Assembly: GCA_900466875.1 (NCBI GenBank)
Contig: UBNQ01000035.1
Location: 62,001-126,000, forward strand
Source: Hyphomicrobiales bacterium
Lineage (GTDB): Bacteria; Pseudomonadota; Alphaproteobacteria; Rhizobiales; Rhizobiaceae
DNA: 64,000 bases
Direction: 5' to 3'
Of this stretch, positions 44,121 through 52,423 are shown in pieces (positions within the stretch are counted from its first letter, which is position 1; each line of letters opens with the position of its first letter). A program made the translations under genes and the position numbers. Below the pieces are notes generated by a model. That model saw only the letters and a program-made list of their open reading frames with translations, was not told the origin of the DNA and did no database searches.

Positions 44121-45446
44121 TCAGAAGTCGGCAACCTTGCCCCATGAAGAGCGCTCGAAGCGTTCGGGGCGATAGGGTACGGGATCGACGATGGGCTCGG
44201 CACCGGTGATAATATCGGCGACCAGATGGCCGGCACCCGGGCCGATGCCAAAGCCGTGACCGCTGAAACCCGCCGCAAGTACCAGGCCGGGAACGACGGC
44301 GGTCTCACCGATCGCGGGAACGCCATCCGGTGTCGAATCGATATAGCCTGCCCATGCTGCAGAAACCGGGCGGCCCTTGAGAGCGGGCAACAGTTCGATC
44401 GCACGTTCATGGGTGAGCTTAATTGTGTTACAGTCCACCGCGGGGTCGAGGATGCGCATCTCTTCCATCGGGGTCGGACGGTCCAGCCGCCATGCCTTCA
44501 GGCTTTCATGACCGCTGCGAACGCCTTCCATCCCACCGGGTGAAAGGCTGCGCCAGCGGCGCATGAACATGGGCAGGAACTGGGCTGCAAAACGCATGTT
44601 TTGCGCGCTCGGATCGACGCGGCCACGACCGCTGATCGCCAGTGTGTGGCCGCCATCGCCGCGCCGGGTGACCGAGACTCGACCCGTGTGAAGCGCGTCC
44701 GGAAGGTCGCCATCGCCTGGACCGACGGAAAGGATGGATGACCGGATGGAGGCTTGTGGGAAACGGATGCCGAGCTGGCGGCAGAAGGAGGATGCCCATG
44801 CGCCGCCGGAGAGGATCGCCACTTTTGTCCTGATCGTCCCGTGTTCTGTCACGACGGCAGACAGTTTGCCACCTTCCGTCTCGATACCGCGAGCCGCGCA
44901 GTTTTGGTGCACGGTACTGCCCATTTTGATGATGGCGCGAGCGACAGCCGGCGCAGCATTGGTGGGATCCGCCGTTCCGTCGGTTGGTGAGAATACGCCG
45001 CCTCTCCATGAACGGCCGGTTGACCTGCCGTGTTCACGGGCTGCGGCGCTGTCCAGCATATGGGTCGTGACGTCGACTGTCCTGGCGAAATCCCGCCATC
45101 TGGCCCATCCGGCGATCTCCTCCTCGCTGTTGCTCAGGTAAAGGAGGCCGCAGCGCCTGAAGCCGGTGTCTTCTCCTGTCTCCACCGCGAAACGTTCCCA
45201 CAGATCGAGGCTTTTGGTTGCCATCGGGAGTTCACGGGCATCGCGGTTCTGCTGGCGGCACCAACCCCAGTTGCGGCTCGATTGTTCTGCTCCCACAAAA
45301 CCCTTTTCAAGCAGCGCGACCTTCAGCCCGCGCACCGCGAGGTAATAAGCAGTGAAGACGCCGACGATGCCGGCGCCGATAACGACCGCATCGGCGGATT
45401 GCGGGAGATCGTTGGAGGTCGGGACGAGCGTGAGCGGCGCTGGCAT
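44121..45446 (-). CDS. DAO-family FAD-dependent oxidoreductase
   Basis: A 441-residue flavoprotein with AVVIGAGIVGVFTAYYLAVRG near residue 30, NWGWCRQQNRDARELP and the C-terminal FSGHGFGIGPGAGHLVADI. It resembles D-amino acid dehydrogenase/opine-type or dimethylglycine-oxidase-like enzymes. AAGGAG lies 7 bp before ATG 45446; the frame to 45473 lacks that. It is divergent from an Lrp-type gene, which probably responds to the amino acid that this enzyme oxidises. The substrate is unknown. Confidence 0.88.
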   Translation of the reverse strand: MPAPLTLVPTSNDLPQSADAVVIGAGIVGVFTAYYLAVRGLKVALLEKGFVGAEQSSRNWGWCRQQNRDARELPMATKSLDLWERFAVETGEDTGFRRCGLLYLSNSEEEIAGWARWRDFARTVDVTTHMLDSAAAREHGRSTGRSWRGGVFSPTDGTADPTNAAPAVARAIIKMGSTVHQNCAARGIETEGGKLSAVVTEHGTIRTKVAILSGGAWASSFCRQLGIRFPQASIRSSILSVGPGDGDLPDALHTGRVSVTRRGDGGHTLAISGRGRVDPSAQNMRFAAQFLPMFMRRWRSLSPGGMEGVRSGHESLKAWRLDRPTPMEEMRILDPAVDCNTIKLTHERAIELLPALKGRPVSAAWAGYIDSTPDGVPAIGETAVVPGLVLAAGFSGHGFGIGPGAGHLVADIITGAEPIVDPVPYRPERFERSSWGKVADF

Positions 45447-45550
45447 GGCATTTCTCCTTGTCGCCGCCAGCATAACGGGACGGGCCGCCTGCCGGTTACC
45501 GGACAGATGGTCTGGGCGGCATTAAATGCTGCGCGAGCAATCAGATGCGC

Positions 45551-45639
45551 ATTTTTCTGCCGGAAGCTCTCCTGCACAATGGAATAGACAAGCGTCTTCA
45601 TAGTGTTAAGTTCGCTTTTGGAAATCGGCAGAATAAAAT
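45551..45639. promoter_or_regulatory. Spaced inverted repeat in the DAO/Lrp divergent promoter
   Basis: TTCTGCCG (45555-45562) and CGGCAGAA (45626-45633) are exact reverse complements, each flanked by A/T tracts (ATTTT and TAAAAT). Centres are 71 bp apart, consistent with an Lrp octamer wrapping the DNA. Lrp autoregulation is a known pattern; binding here is inferred. Confidence 0.45.
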
Positions 45640-45673
45640 GCTGCTGCACCCTGTTCGCAAGGAGATATCTCGG

Positions 45674-46150
45674 ATGAAGCTCGACCGTATCGATATCAAG
45701 ATTCTCTACGAACTGCAGAAAAACGGCCGCATCACCAATGTCGAGCTTGCTGAGCTGGTCAATCTTTCCCCCAGCCCATGCCTGATGCGGGTGAAGAAGC
45801 TGCAGCAGGAAGGGTATATCGAAGGGTATTCAGCTCAGATAAATATCGGCAAGCTGGGCCAGACCTTGACCGTCTTCACCGAAGTCACGCTCAAGAATCA
45901 TCGGCAGATCGACTTTGCCCGATTCCTTGCGGCAGTCGAAAAGGTAGACCAGGTCATCGAATGCCACCTCGTTTCCGGTGGTTATGACTATCTATTGAAA
46001 TTCGTCACCGCCGGTATCGGCGAATACCAGACGATCATGGAACGCCTGACGGACATGGATATCGGCATCGACAAGTATTTCAGCTTCGTGGTGCTGAAAT
46101 CGCCGATCGTAAAGGCGCATATGCCTCTGACCAGCCTGTTTCTGGTTTAA
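45674..46150 (+). CDS. Lrp/AsnC-family transcriptional regulator
   Basis: A 158-residue protein. The N-terminal HTH (LDRIDIKILYELQKNGRITN, LSPSPCLMRVKKLQQEG) is followed by the RAM effector domain (about residues 65-150, VECHLVSGGYDYLLKF-like, with LKSPIVKAHMPL at the end). AAGGAG lies 9 bp before ATG 45674; the extension to 45545 runs through the promoter and is rejected. It is divergent from the DAO-family gene at 44121-45446, a common Lrp-target layout for amino-acid catabolism. It ends at a bidirectional terminator. Confidence 0.93.
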   Translation: MKLDRIDIKILYELQKNGRITNVELAELVNLSPSPCLMRVKKLQQEGYIEGYSAQINIGKLGQTLTVFTEVTLKNHRQIDFARFLAAVEKVDQVIECHLVSGGYDYLLKFVTAGIGEYQTIMERLTDMDIGIDKYFSFVVLKSPIVKAHMPLTSLFLV

Positions 46151-46174
46151 CTGATCTCGCTCACTTGCATGAGT

Positions 46175-46204
46175 AACCGCCGGTTTTCGCAAGCCGGCGG
46201 TTTT
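46175..46204. terminator. Bidirectional rho-independent terminator
   Basis: AACCGCCGG and CCGGCGGTT form a 9-bp perfect stem around a 10-base loop, with TTTT on the right side and AA on the left. It separates lrp (ending 46150) from the convergent ABC operon (ending 46210) and can serve both. Confidence 0.75.
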
Positions 46205-46209
46205 GGCAT

Positions 46210-47865
46210 TCAGGCGTGCGCATAGGTCTTTACCAGTTCCGGGTCGCGTTCCAGACTGTCGAGCCAGTTGGGGTCCAGCTTGGGAACCGACGAAAACAGC
46301 AGTTGCGAATAGGGATGCTGCGGTATCCTGGAGATTGCCGCTGTGATCTGCTCGACCTTTTGCCCACGGTACATGACGACGATCTCGTCGCAGATGGCTT
46401 CCACAACCGACAGATCATGGCTGATGAAAATATAGGAAAGCGAGAGCTCCCGCTGCAATTCCTTCAGAAGATCGATGATTGCAGCAGCGACCACCGTATC
46501 GAGCGCGGAGGTGATCTCGTCGCACAGGATGATCTTCGGCTCGGCGGCGAGGGCGCGGGCGAAATTGACGCGTTGTTTCTGGCCACCAGAAAGCTCCGCC
46601 GGCGTTCTGCTTCGCAGAGTTTTTGGCAGATGCACCATGTCTAACAATTGATCGATGCGGGTGCTGCGAGCACTGCCTTTCATGCCGTGATAGAAGGTCA
46701 GGGGACGGCCGAGAATATCCTCGATCGATTTCGCCGGATTGAGGGCCGTATCCGCATGCTGAAAGACGATCTGCAATTCGCGAAGCTGCTCATGGCTTCT
46801 CTGTCGCGCCGATGGGGCCAGTTGTCGGCCATCAAGGGCCAACTTGCCGGATGAGGCCGGGAGAATGCCGGCGATCGAGCGTGCCAGCGTGGACTTGCCG
46901 CAACCGGACTCGCCAATGATGCCGAGGTTTCTCCCTGTCTGCACAGTAATGCTGGCCTCCTGGACAGCGCGCACCAGCGGCAAGCCATCCGCCTGTATAG
47001 GTCCGTAGCCAGCAGTCAGGGCATTGATCTCAAGCAGGGGTTTCGCCTCCGGAACTGCATCGAGATTATCGCCGCGCGGTTTAGGCTCGAAAGCCGAGAG
47101 GAGTTCGCGGGTATAGGGATGTGCGGCATGGTTGAGAATGGCTTCGGTGGAACCGACTTCCTGCACTTCGCCATTACGCAGCACCAGAATGCGATCGGCA
47201 ATCTGGGCGACGACCGCCAGATCGTGCGAAACGTAGACCCCGGCAATGCCGCTCTTCTTCATCACGGACTTGAAAGCACGCAGAACTTCGATCTGGGTGG
47301 TCACATCGAGTGCGGTCGTCGGTTCATCAAAGATCACCAGCTGCGGATCGCTGATCAGTGCCATAGCGGCGGCAAGTCGCTGCAACTGGCCGCCAGAAAC
47401 CTGGTGGGGGTAGCGATCGCCGATCTGCTCGGGGTCCGGCAGGGAGAGTGCCCTGAACAGAGAGATGGCCTTCTGTCTGGCCTCAGCCGATGGCATCAGC
47501 TTATGGATGTGGGTGACCTCCACGACTTGGTCGATGATGCGCTTGGTCGGATTGAAGGCGGCGGCGGCGGACTGCGGCACATAGGAGATTTCTCGGCCCC
47601 TGATCGAAGCACGTTGCCGCTCGCTCAACGTCACCATGTCCTTGCCTGCAACATGAATGCTGCCGCCCGATATCTGGCAGCCTGGACGGGTATATCCCAT
47701 CAACGTCAGGGCGATGGTCGTCTTGCCCGATCCGCTTTCGCCGATCAGCGCGACGATTTCCCCCGGCGCGATATCGAGATCGACGCCCTTGATGATGTTT
47801 AGCCGGCGACCGGAATCGGTGGTTGCTTCGACTTTCAGTCCGCGGATTTCTACGAGATTTTCCAT
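46210..47865 (-). CDS. Dipeptide-type ABC transporter ATPase, fused DppD-DppF
   Basis: A 551-residue protein with two ABC ATPase domains. The first (about residues 5-250) has Walker A GESGSGKTT, signature VSGGQLQRL and Walker B LVIFDEPTTALD. The second (about 290-530) has GESGCGKST, LSGGQKQRV and IILCDEITSALD. Such tandem ATPases serve peptide/opine/nickel (PepT family) importers. Its ATG directly follows the stop of the upstream permease (TGAATG). It is the last gene of the operon that starts with the binding protein at 51393. Confidence 0.93.
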   Translation of the reverse strand: MENLVEIRGLKVEATTDSGRRLNIIKGVDLDIAPGEIVALIGESGSGKTTIALTLMGYTRPGCQISGGSIHVAGKDMVTLSERQRASIRGREISYVPQSAAAAFNPTKRIIDQVVEVTHIHKLMPSAEARQKAISLFRALSLPDPEQIGDRYPHQVSGGQLQRLAAAMALISDPQLVIFDEPTTALDVTTQIEVLRAFKSVMKKSGIAGVYVSHDLAVVAQIADRILVLRNGEVQEVGSTEAILNHAAHPYTRELLSAFEPKPRGDNLDAVPEAKPLLEINALTAGYGPIQADGLPLVRAVQEASITVQTGRNLGIIGESGCGKSTLARSIAGILPASSGKLALDGRQLAPSARQRSHEQLRELQIVFQHADTALNPAKSIEDILGRPLTFYHGMKGSARSTRIDQLLDMVHLPKTLRSRTPAELSGGQKQRVNFARALAAEPKIILCDEITSALDTVVAAAIIDLLKELQRELSLSYIFISHDLSVVEAICDEIVVMYRGQKVEQITAAISRIPQHPYSQLLFSSVPKLDPNWLDSLERDPELVKTYAHA

Positions 47866-48708
47866 TCACGCACTCCGGTCGCGGATCTTCTTGGGCAGAT
47901 TGTCGATCAGCAGGTTGACGCTGATCGTGAGGCTGGCGATCGCAAGCGAGGGCACGATGACAGCCGGTGCGCCGAAAGGCAGACCGCTGATGTTTTCGTG
48001 AACCAGCGCACCCCAATCGGCATAGGGTGGCTGGACGCCGAGGCCGAGGAAGGAAAGGCCGGACAGAAGCAGCGTGATGAAGACGAAACGAATGCCGAAA
48101 TCTGCGAGCAGCGGGCCCATGATATTCGGCAGGATTTCGGAAAATATGATGTAGAGAATGCTCTCGCCACGGGTGCGGGCAACGGTAATGTAATCCATCG
48201 TATTGACATTCACCGCAAGCGCGCGGGCAAAGCGATATGCGCCGGGCGTGTAGATCACTGCCAGCATGACGATCAGGACATTGATCGAGGAGCCGATCGC
48301 GGCGGCGACCACCAGGCCGGAAAGCTTGCTGGGGATGGAGTTGAGCGCATCGAGGAAGCGGCTGAGAACTGTATCGAACCAGCCGCCGATGACGGCCGCG
48401 GCCATGCCCAGCGCCGTGCCGCTGAAACAGGCGATGCAGACAGCGGCGAGCGAGATGCCTACCGTATAGCGCGCGCCCATCATCAGCCTTGAGAGCATGT
48501 CACGCCCTAGATAATCGGAGCCGAAAAGCAGTTTGCTGCTCATGGGCCCGAAATAATCCTCGTCGACGATTTCGCCGATCGGGTAGGGGATGATGTGCGG
48601 GGCTGCCAACGCAATGACCGCCCAGAAGACGATGATTGCAAGCCCGATCATTCCGACCCAGCTGAAGCTGTAGCTGAACTTGCTCGACAGGGGCGTGGAT
48701 AGGGTCAT
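47866..48708 (-). CDS. ABC transporter permease, DppC type
   Basis: A 280-residue inner-membrane permease with about six spans. It has an N-terminal OppC-like segment (VGMIGLAIIVFWAVIALAAPHI), FGSDYLGRDMLSRLMMGAR and the EAA-loop region YITVARTRGESILYIIFSEILP. It imports peptide-like or opine-like solutes together with the DppB-type subunit. ATG 48708 lies next to the stop of the upstream permease; the extension to 48753 overlaps that gene. It abuts the ATPase gene. Confidence 0.92.
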   Translation of the reverse strand: MTLSTPLSSKFSYSFSWVGMIGLAIIVFWAVIALAAPHIIPYPIGEIVDEDYFGPMSSKLLFGSDYLGRDMLSRLMMGARYTVGISLAAVCIACFSGTALGMAAAVIGGWFDTVLSRFLDALNSIPSKLSGLVVAAAIGSSINVLIVMLAVIYTPGAYRFARALAVNVNTMDYITVARTRGESILYIIFSEILPNIMGPLLADFGIRFVFITLLLSGLSFLGLGVQPPYADWGALVHENISGLPFGAPAVIVPSLAIASLTISVNLLIDNLPKKIRDRSA

Positions 48709-48709
48709 G

Positions 48710-49660
48710 TCAGCGCAGCCTCGGATTGGCAAGAATGGCAACGATATCCGCAAGCGTGATCAGGGCGAGATAACCAATGCAGAAGATGATGGCGCAGGAT
48801 TGGATGAGCGGCAGGTCGCGCGTCGAGACGCCATCGACCATCAGCTTGGCAACGCCCGGATAGTTGAAGATGGTCTCGACGATGATGACGCCGCCGACGA
48901 GGTAGGACAGCGACAGCGCGATCGCGTTGGCGATCGGACCCACTGCGTTGGGCAGCGCATGATACAGCACGGCACGTGGGCGTGACGCACCTTTAAGAAG
49001 GGCAGCTTCAACATAGGGCGTGTTGATCGTGTCGATGACTGCCGCTCGAGTCATGCGGATCATCTGCGCCGACACGACGAAGGCAAGCGTGATGACCGGC
49101 ATGGCATAGATTTTCAGCACCTGCCAGAAGGACGTTACCTCGTTGGCGAACGAAAGTGCGGGCAGCCATTTGAGATAGACGGAAAAAATGAGGACTGCAG
49201 AGGTGGCGATCATGAATTCGGGCACGGAGATGACGCCGATCGTCAAAACCGTGACGATGCGATCATAAAGAGAGCCGCGAAACATCGCCGCTGTAATGCC
49301 GAGGGTCAGGGCGATGGGGACTGAAACCAGCGTGGTGATGCCGGCAAGACGCATCGTATTGACGAAACGTCCGCCGATCAGGTCCGCCACCGCCACATTG
49401 TTGACATAGGAGGTTCCGAGATCGCCTTGTATCAAACCGGTGAGCCAGCGAAAGAAACGGAATACGGCCGGTTCATCGAGGTGCATGGCAGCACGAAGAC
49501 CGGCCACGGCGTCTGGGGTGGCAGCCTGCCCAAGCAGAATGGTCGCGGTATCACCGGGCAGCATGGCGGTTGCGAAGAAGACCGCAAACGAGACGATCAG
49601 CAGTGTCAGGCCTGCGATGAGAAGCCGGTGCACAATGAGATTGAGTACATATGTCCTCAA
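48710..49660 (-). CDS. ABC transporter permease, DppB type
   Basis: The protein has 316 residues from TTG 49660, which has AGGGAG 6 bp upstream and starts LRTYVLNLIVHRLL, the normal beginning of DppB proteins. The in-frame ATG at 49777 would add 39 charged residues without a family match. The conserved parts are PGDTATILLGQAATP, QGDLGTSYVNNVAVADLI and YVEAALLKGASRPRAVLYHALP (EAA loop). It has about six spans and pairs with the DppC-type protein. It stands 122 bp after the binding protein gene. Confidence 0.9.
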   Translation of the reverse strand: MRTYVLNLIVHRLLIAGLTLLIVSFAVFFATAMLPGDTATILLGQAATPDAVAGLRAAMHLDEPAVFRFFRWLTGLIQGDLGTSYVNNVAVADLIGGRFVNTMRLAGITTLVSVPIALTLGITAAMFRGSLYDRIVTVLTIGVISVPEFMIATSAVLIFSVYLKWLPALSFANEVTSFWQVLKIYAMPVITLAFVVSAQMIRMTRAAVIDTINTPYVEAALLKGASRPRAVLYHALPNAVGPIANAIALSLSYLVGGVIIVETIFNYPGVAKLMVDGVSTRDLPLIQSCAIIFCIGYLALITLADIVAILANPRLR

Positions 49661-49782
49661 GATCGGCTCCCTGATTTTGAGAGATTCGAGTCGCCTGCAG
49701 CATCGCTTTAAGCGGAAACGATACCTGAAAAGCGCGGCAGGAATGGCAGGAGACACATGTCTCCCGCCATCATGCATAAAGG

Positions 49783-51393
49783 TCAGGCGTCGAGCCAGAC
49801 GTATTCGGCAAAAGCGTAGCCCATCATGCCACCAAGTGGGTTGGCTTGCAGGCCCTTCAGCTTTTCGGTGATGGCATCGACATTCGATATGTAGACGGGA
49901 ATGATGGTGCCGGCCTCTTCCGCGATCATGACCTGCATCTGGCCGTAGATCTCCTTGCGTTTGGCTTCATCGAGAAGGCCGCGCGCTTCAACCAGCATGC
50001 TGTCGAACTTTTCCGACTTGTACTGGCTTTCGTTCCAGGGCGCATTTGAGGCGTAGAGAAGCGAGAACAGGATATCGGGCGTCGGACGCGGATTGATGTT
50101 GCCGAAATGGATGGGCGCCTTCAGCCAGTAGTTCGACCAGTAGCCGTCATTTGGAACACGCTGGACGTCGAGGTTCATGCCGATTTCGGCCGCCGACTGC
50201 TGTACAATCGTCGCCATTTCAACGGCGGAGGTGGCAGCATCGGAGGTGATCAAAGGAATTTTCTGCCCGAGGACGCCAGCTTTTTCGAAGTGGAACTTCG
50301 CCTTGTCCGGATCGTAAGCCTTGGGCTTCAATTCGGCGTTGTGATAGACGCTTGCCGGCGAAATCGGCTGATCGTTGGCGACCTCGGCAAGGCCGCGCAG
50401 AACCGACTTCTGGATCTGCTCGCGGTTGGTCACGTATTTCATGCCCTTGATGAAATCGGCCTTGTCGCCCGGCGTCATGTCCAGGCGGATATTCAGGTCG
50501 GTATAGTTGCCGGATGTTGTCTTGGAGAGCACAAAGCCGGGCTGGCTCTCGACCAGGCGCATCGAACGCGGTTTGATCGAGGCGGCGAGGTGAATGTCGC
50601 CGGAAACGAGCGCGTTCACGCGGGCATTGTCGTCAGAAATTGCGAAGAATTCGAACGAATCCACATGAGCGCCGCCTGATTTGAAATAGTTCGGGTTCTT
50701 GGCGAAGATCGACTTCACGCCCGGCTCGAAGGTTTCGAGCTTGAACGCGCCGGTACCGATGCCCTTGGAGAAATCGGTCGTGCCGTCCTGAACGATCATG
50801 AAGTGATGTTGCGACAGGATGGTCGGAAGGTCGGCATTAGGGTTGGCGAGCGAGATCTCGACCGTCGTCGGATCGATGCTCTTGACGTCTGTGATCTGCT
50901 TGGCAATCGCGTTGACCTTGGAGCCTACGGCCGGATCAAGATGGCGTTTCAGCGAAAACACGACGTCAGCGGACGTCAGCGACTTGCCGTCATGGAAGGT
51001 CACGCCGGAGCGCAGCTTGACGGTCCAAGTCTTGGCGTCCGCACTTTCGACCTTCTCGGCGAGTTCCATCTGCACGACACCGGCCTGGTCGAGGAATGTG
51101 AGACGATTGTAGAGGGCACAGCAGCGGACGTAATCGGTGGAAAGGGAAGCTTTGGCCGGATCGAGCGTGTCCGCGGTCGAAGACGACCAGCCGGCTGCCT
51201 TGAGGTTTCCGCCGCTCTTCGGAGTCGCGGCGATGGCATCGGATGCGCGACCAAGGATCAGGCCGCCGGCAGACATTGCAACGCCGCCAGCAAGCATCAT
51301 GCTGAGCAGTTCGCGCCGGGTGGCTCCGCGGCGAATGGCATTCTCGACCATTGCGTCGTCCGACGCAGTCCAGTTGGTGATCTTACTGTTCAT
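49783..51393 (-). CDS. ABC transporter substrate-binding protein, DppA/SBP_bac_5 family
   Basis: A 536-residue periplasmic protein. A long N-terminal region of about 25 residues precedes a Tat-like segment (RRGATRRELLSMMLAGG), then a hydrophobic stretch that ends ASDAIAA. The mature part has the cluster-C pattern KTWTVKLRSGVTFHDGKSLTSADVVFSL and GTGAFKLETFEPG. Such proteins bind peptides, opines or other nitrogen compounds. ATG 51393 follows AAGGGG. It is the first of four transporter genes and follows the HAD gene by 76 bp. Confidence 0.92.
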   Translation of the reverse strand: MNSKITNWTASDDAMVENAIRRGATRRELLSMMLAGGVAMSAGGLILGRASDAIAATPKSGGNLKAAGWSSSTADTLDPAKASLSTDYVRCCALYNRLTFLDQAGVVQMELAEKVESADAKTWTVKLRSGVTFHDGKSLTSADVVFSLKRHLDPAVGSKVNAIAKQITDVKSIDPTTVEISLANPNADLPTILSQHHFMIVQDGTTDFSKGIGTGAFKLETFEPGVKSIFAKNPNYFKSGGAHVDSFEFFAISDDNARVNALVSGDIHLAASIKPRSMRLVESQPGFVLSKTTSGNYTDLNIRLDMTPGDKADFIKGMKYVTNREQIQKSVLRGLAEVANDQPISPASVYHNAELKPKAYDPDKAKFHFEKAGVLGQKIPLITSDAATSAVEMATIVQQSAAEIGMNLDVQRVPNDGYWSNYWLKAPIHFGNINPRPTPDILFSLLYASNAPWNESQYKSEKFDSMLVEARGLLDEAKRKEIYGQMQVMIAEEAGTIIPVYISNVDAITEKLKGLQANPLGGMMGYAFAEYVWLDA

Positions 51394-51469
51394 GTCATTC
51401 CCCTTTTCACCGTTTGCGGGTGGCCGGTCTTCAGCCGGCTTGGCCCGATGTTGCGAAGATCGTTGATGG

Positions 51470-52186
51470 TCAGTTTTCGTTGGCAACCCTCACGGCTTCG
51501 GCCAGTTCGGCCATCGAAGTGAAGTGGTAGTCGGGCTTGGTGAATTCGGCCGGCTCGATTGTGCCCCCGTACCCTTTTTGAGCGTGTCGGCGCTGGATCC
51601 AGCAATTGATCAGGCCGAGCTGCCGCGAGATGCCGATGTCATGATACTGGCTCTGGGCGACGTGAAGGATGTCATCCTTGCCAGCACCTTCGGTGGAGAC
51701 GAAGTCGAATACGTGGTGGAAAAATGCTGGATCAGGCTTCTCGGTGCCCGTGTCATCTGCGGTGAAGGCGGCGTGGAACGGGTTTCCAAGCTCCTCGGAG
51801 AAGAACTCGAATGCCCAGCGACGCGCATTGGTCATCGCGATCAGGCGGTAGTGCTGCCTCAACTCAGCCAGCGCTTTTGCGCTGTCCGGAAAAGCCTTCC
51901 AGTTTTTCGCAGAGTCACGCAGGCGTTCGCCATTGGCCTTGTCTGTCGGCAAGCCGAGTTTGGGCGCGATCAAGAGATAAACGCGGACAAGGTCATCTGG
52001 AAACAGGTCGGTCGCGTCCGAATAGCGTGCGACACGATACAGCGCGAGTGCTTCTTCCGCATCGACTTCAACGCCATTCTCTGCACCGATTTCCTTGAGG
52101 CAGGTGGTCAATCCGCCTTCGAAATCGATAAGCGTGCCGACGACATCGAACGTCAGGTATTTGAATTCTGTCAGAGATTTGGTCAC
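51470..52186 (-). CDS. HAD superfamily, haloacid dehalogenase type II-like protein (copy 1)
   Basis: A 238-residue HAD protein. The nucleophile is D14 in YLTFDVVGTLIDF, motif II is MTNARRWAFEF, and motif III/IV lies in GTEKPDPAFFHHVF and DDILHVAQSQYHDI. The fold matches L-2-haloacid dehalogenases, but the usual SN motif II and the conserved VASNxWD segment are changed, so dehalogenation is unlikely. Phosphatase or another HAD role is possible. It sits between the aminotransferase and the ABC binding protein, and a diverged homologue lies at 54999 in the divergent operon. Confidence 0.85.
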   Translation of the reverse strand: MTKSLTEFKYLTFDVVGTLIDFEGGLTTCLKEIGAENGVEVDAEEALALYRVARYSDATDLFPDDLVRVYLLIAPKLGLPTDKANGERLRDSAKNWKAFPDSAKALAELRQHYRLIAMTNARRWAFEFFSEELGNPFHAAFTADDTGTEKPDPAFFHHVFDFVSTEGAGKDDILHVAQSQYHDIGISRQLGLINCWIQRRHAQKGYGGTIEPAEFTKPDYHFTSMAELAEAVRVANEN

Positions 52187-52331
52187 GTTAGCATCCCAGT
52201 TTCGAAGCAGATGACATTGCGTTGTGCCAAGTGCCGTAGATTATGCTGTTCCATGCCCTGTTCGTTTTCCCCTCCCTTTGCGGGTTTTATCGGGGTTTGG
52301 GCTTTTATTGGATTGAAGTTTGACAGTTTAC

Positions 52332-52359
52332 CCCCGCCGTTTTCTCCGAATCGGCGGGG
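52332..52359. repeat. GC-rich hairpin in the aminotransferase-HAD gap
   Basis: CCCCGCCG and CGGCGGGG form a perfect 8-bp stem with a 12-base loop in the 237-bp gap between the aminotransferase stop (52424) and the HAD start (52186). No T-run follows on the minus strand. It may act as an attenuating or mRNA-stabilising hairpin between segments of the operon. Confidence 0.5.
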
Positions 52360-52423
52360 TAGTGCGGCAGAAAGTTCTGAAATTTGCCGGTTGGCGGTAT
52401 AAGGGCTGAGGCGCAATCTGCGC

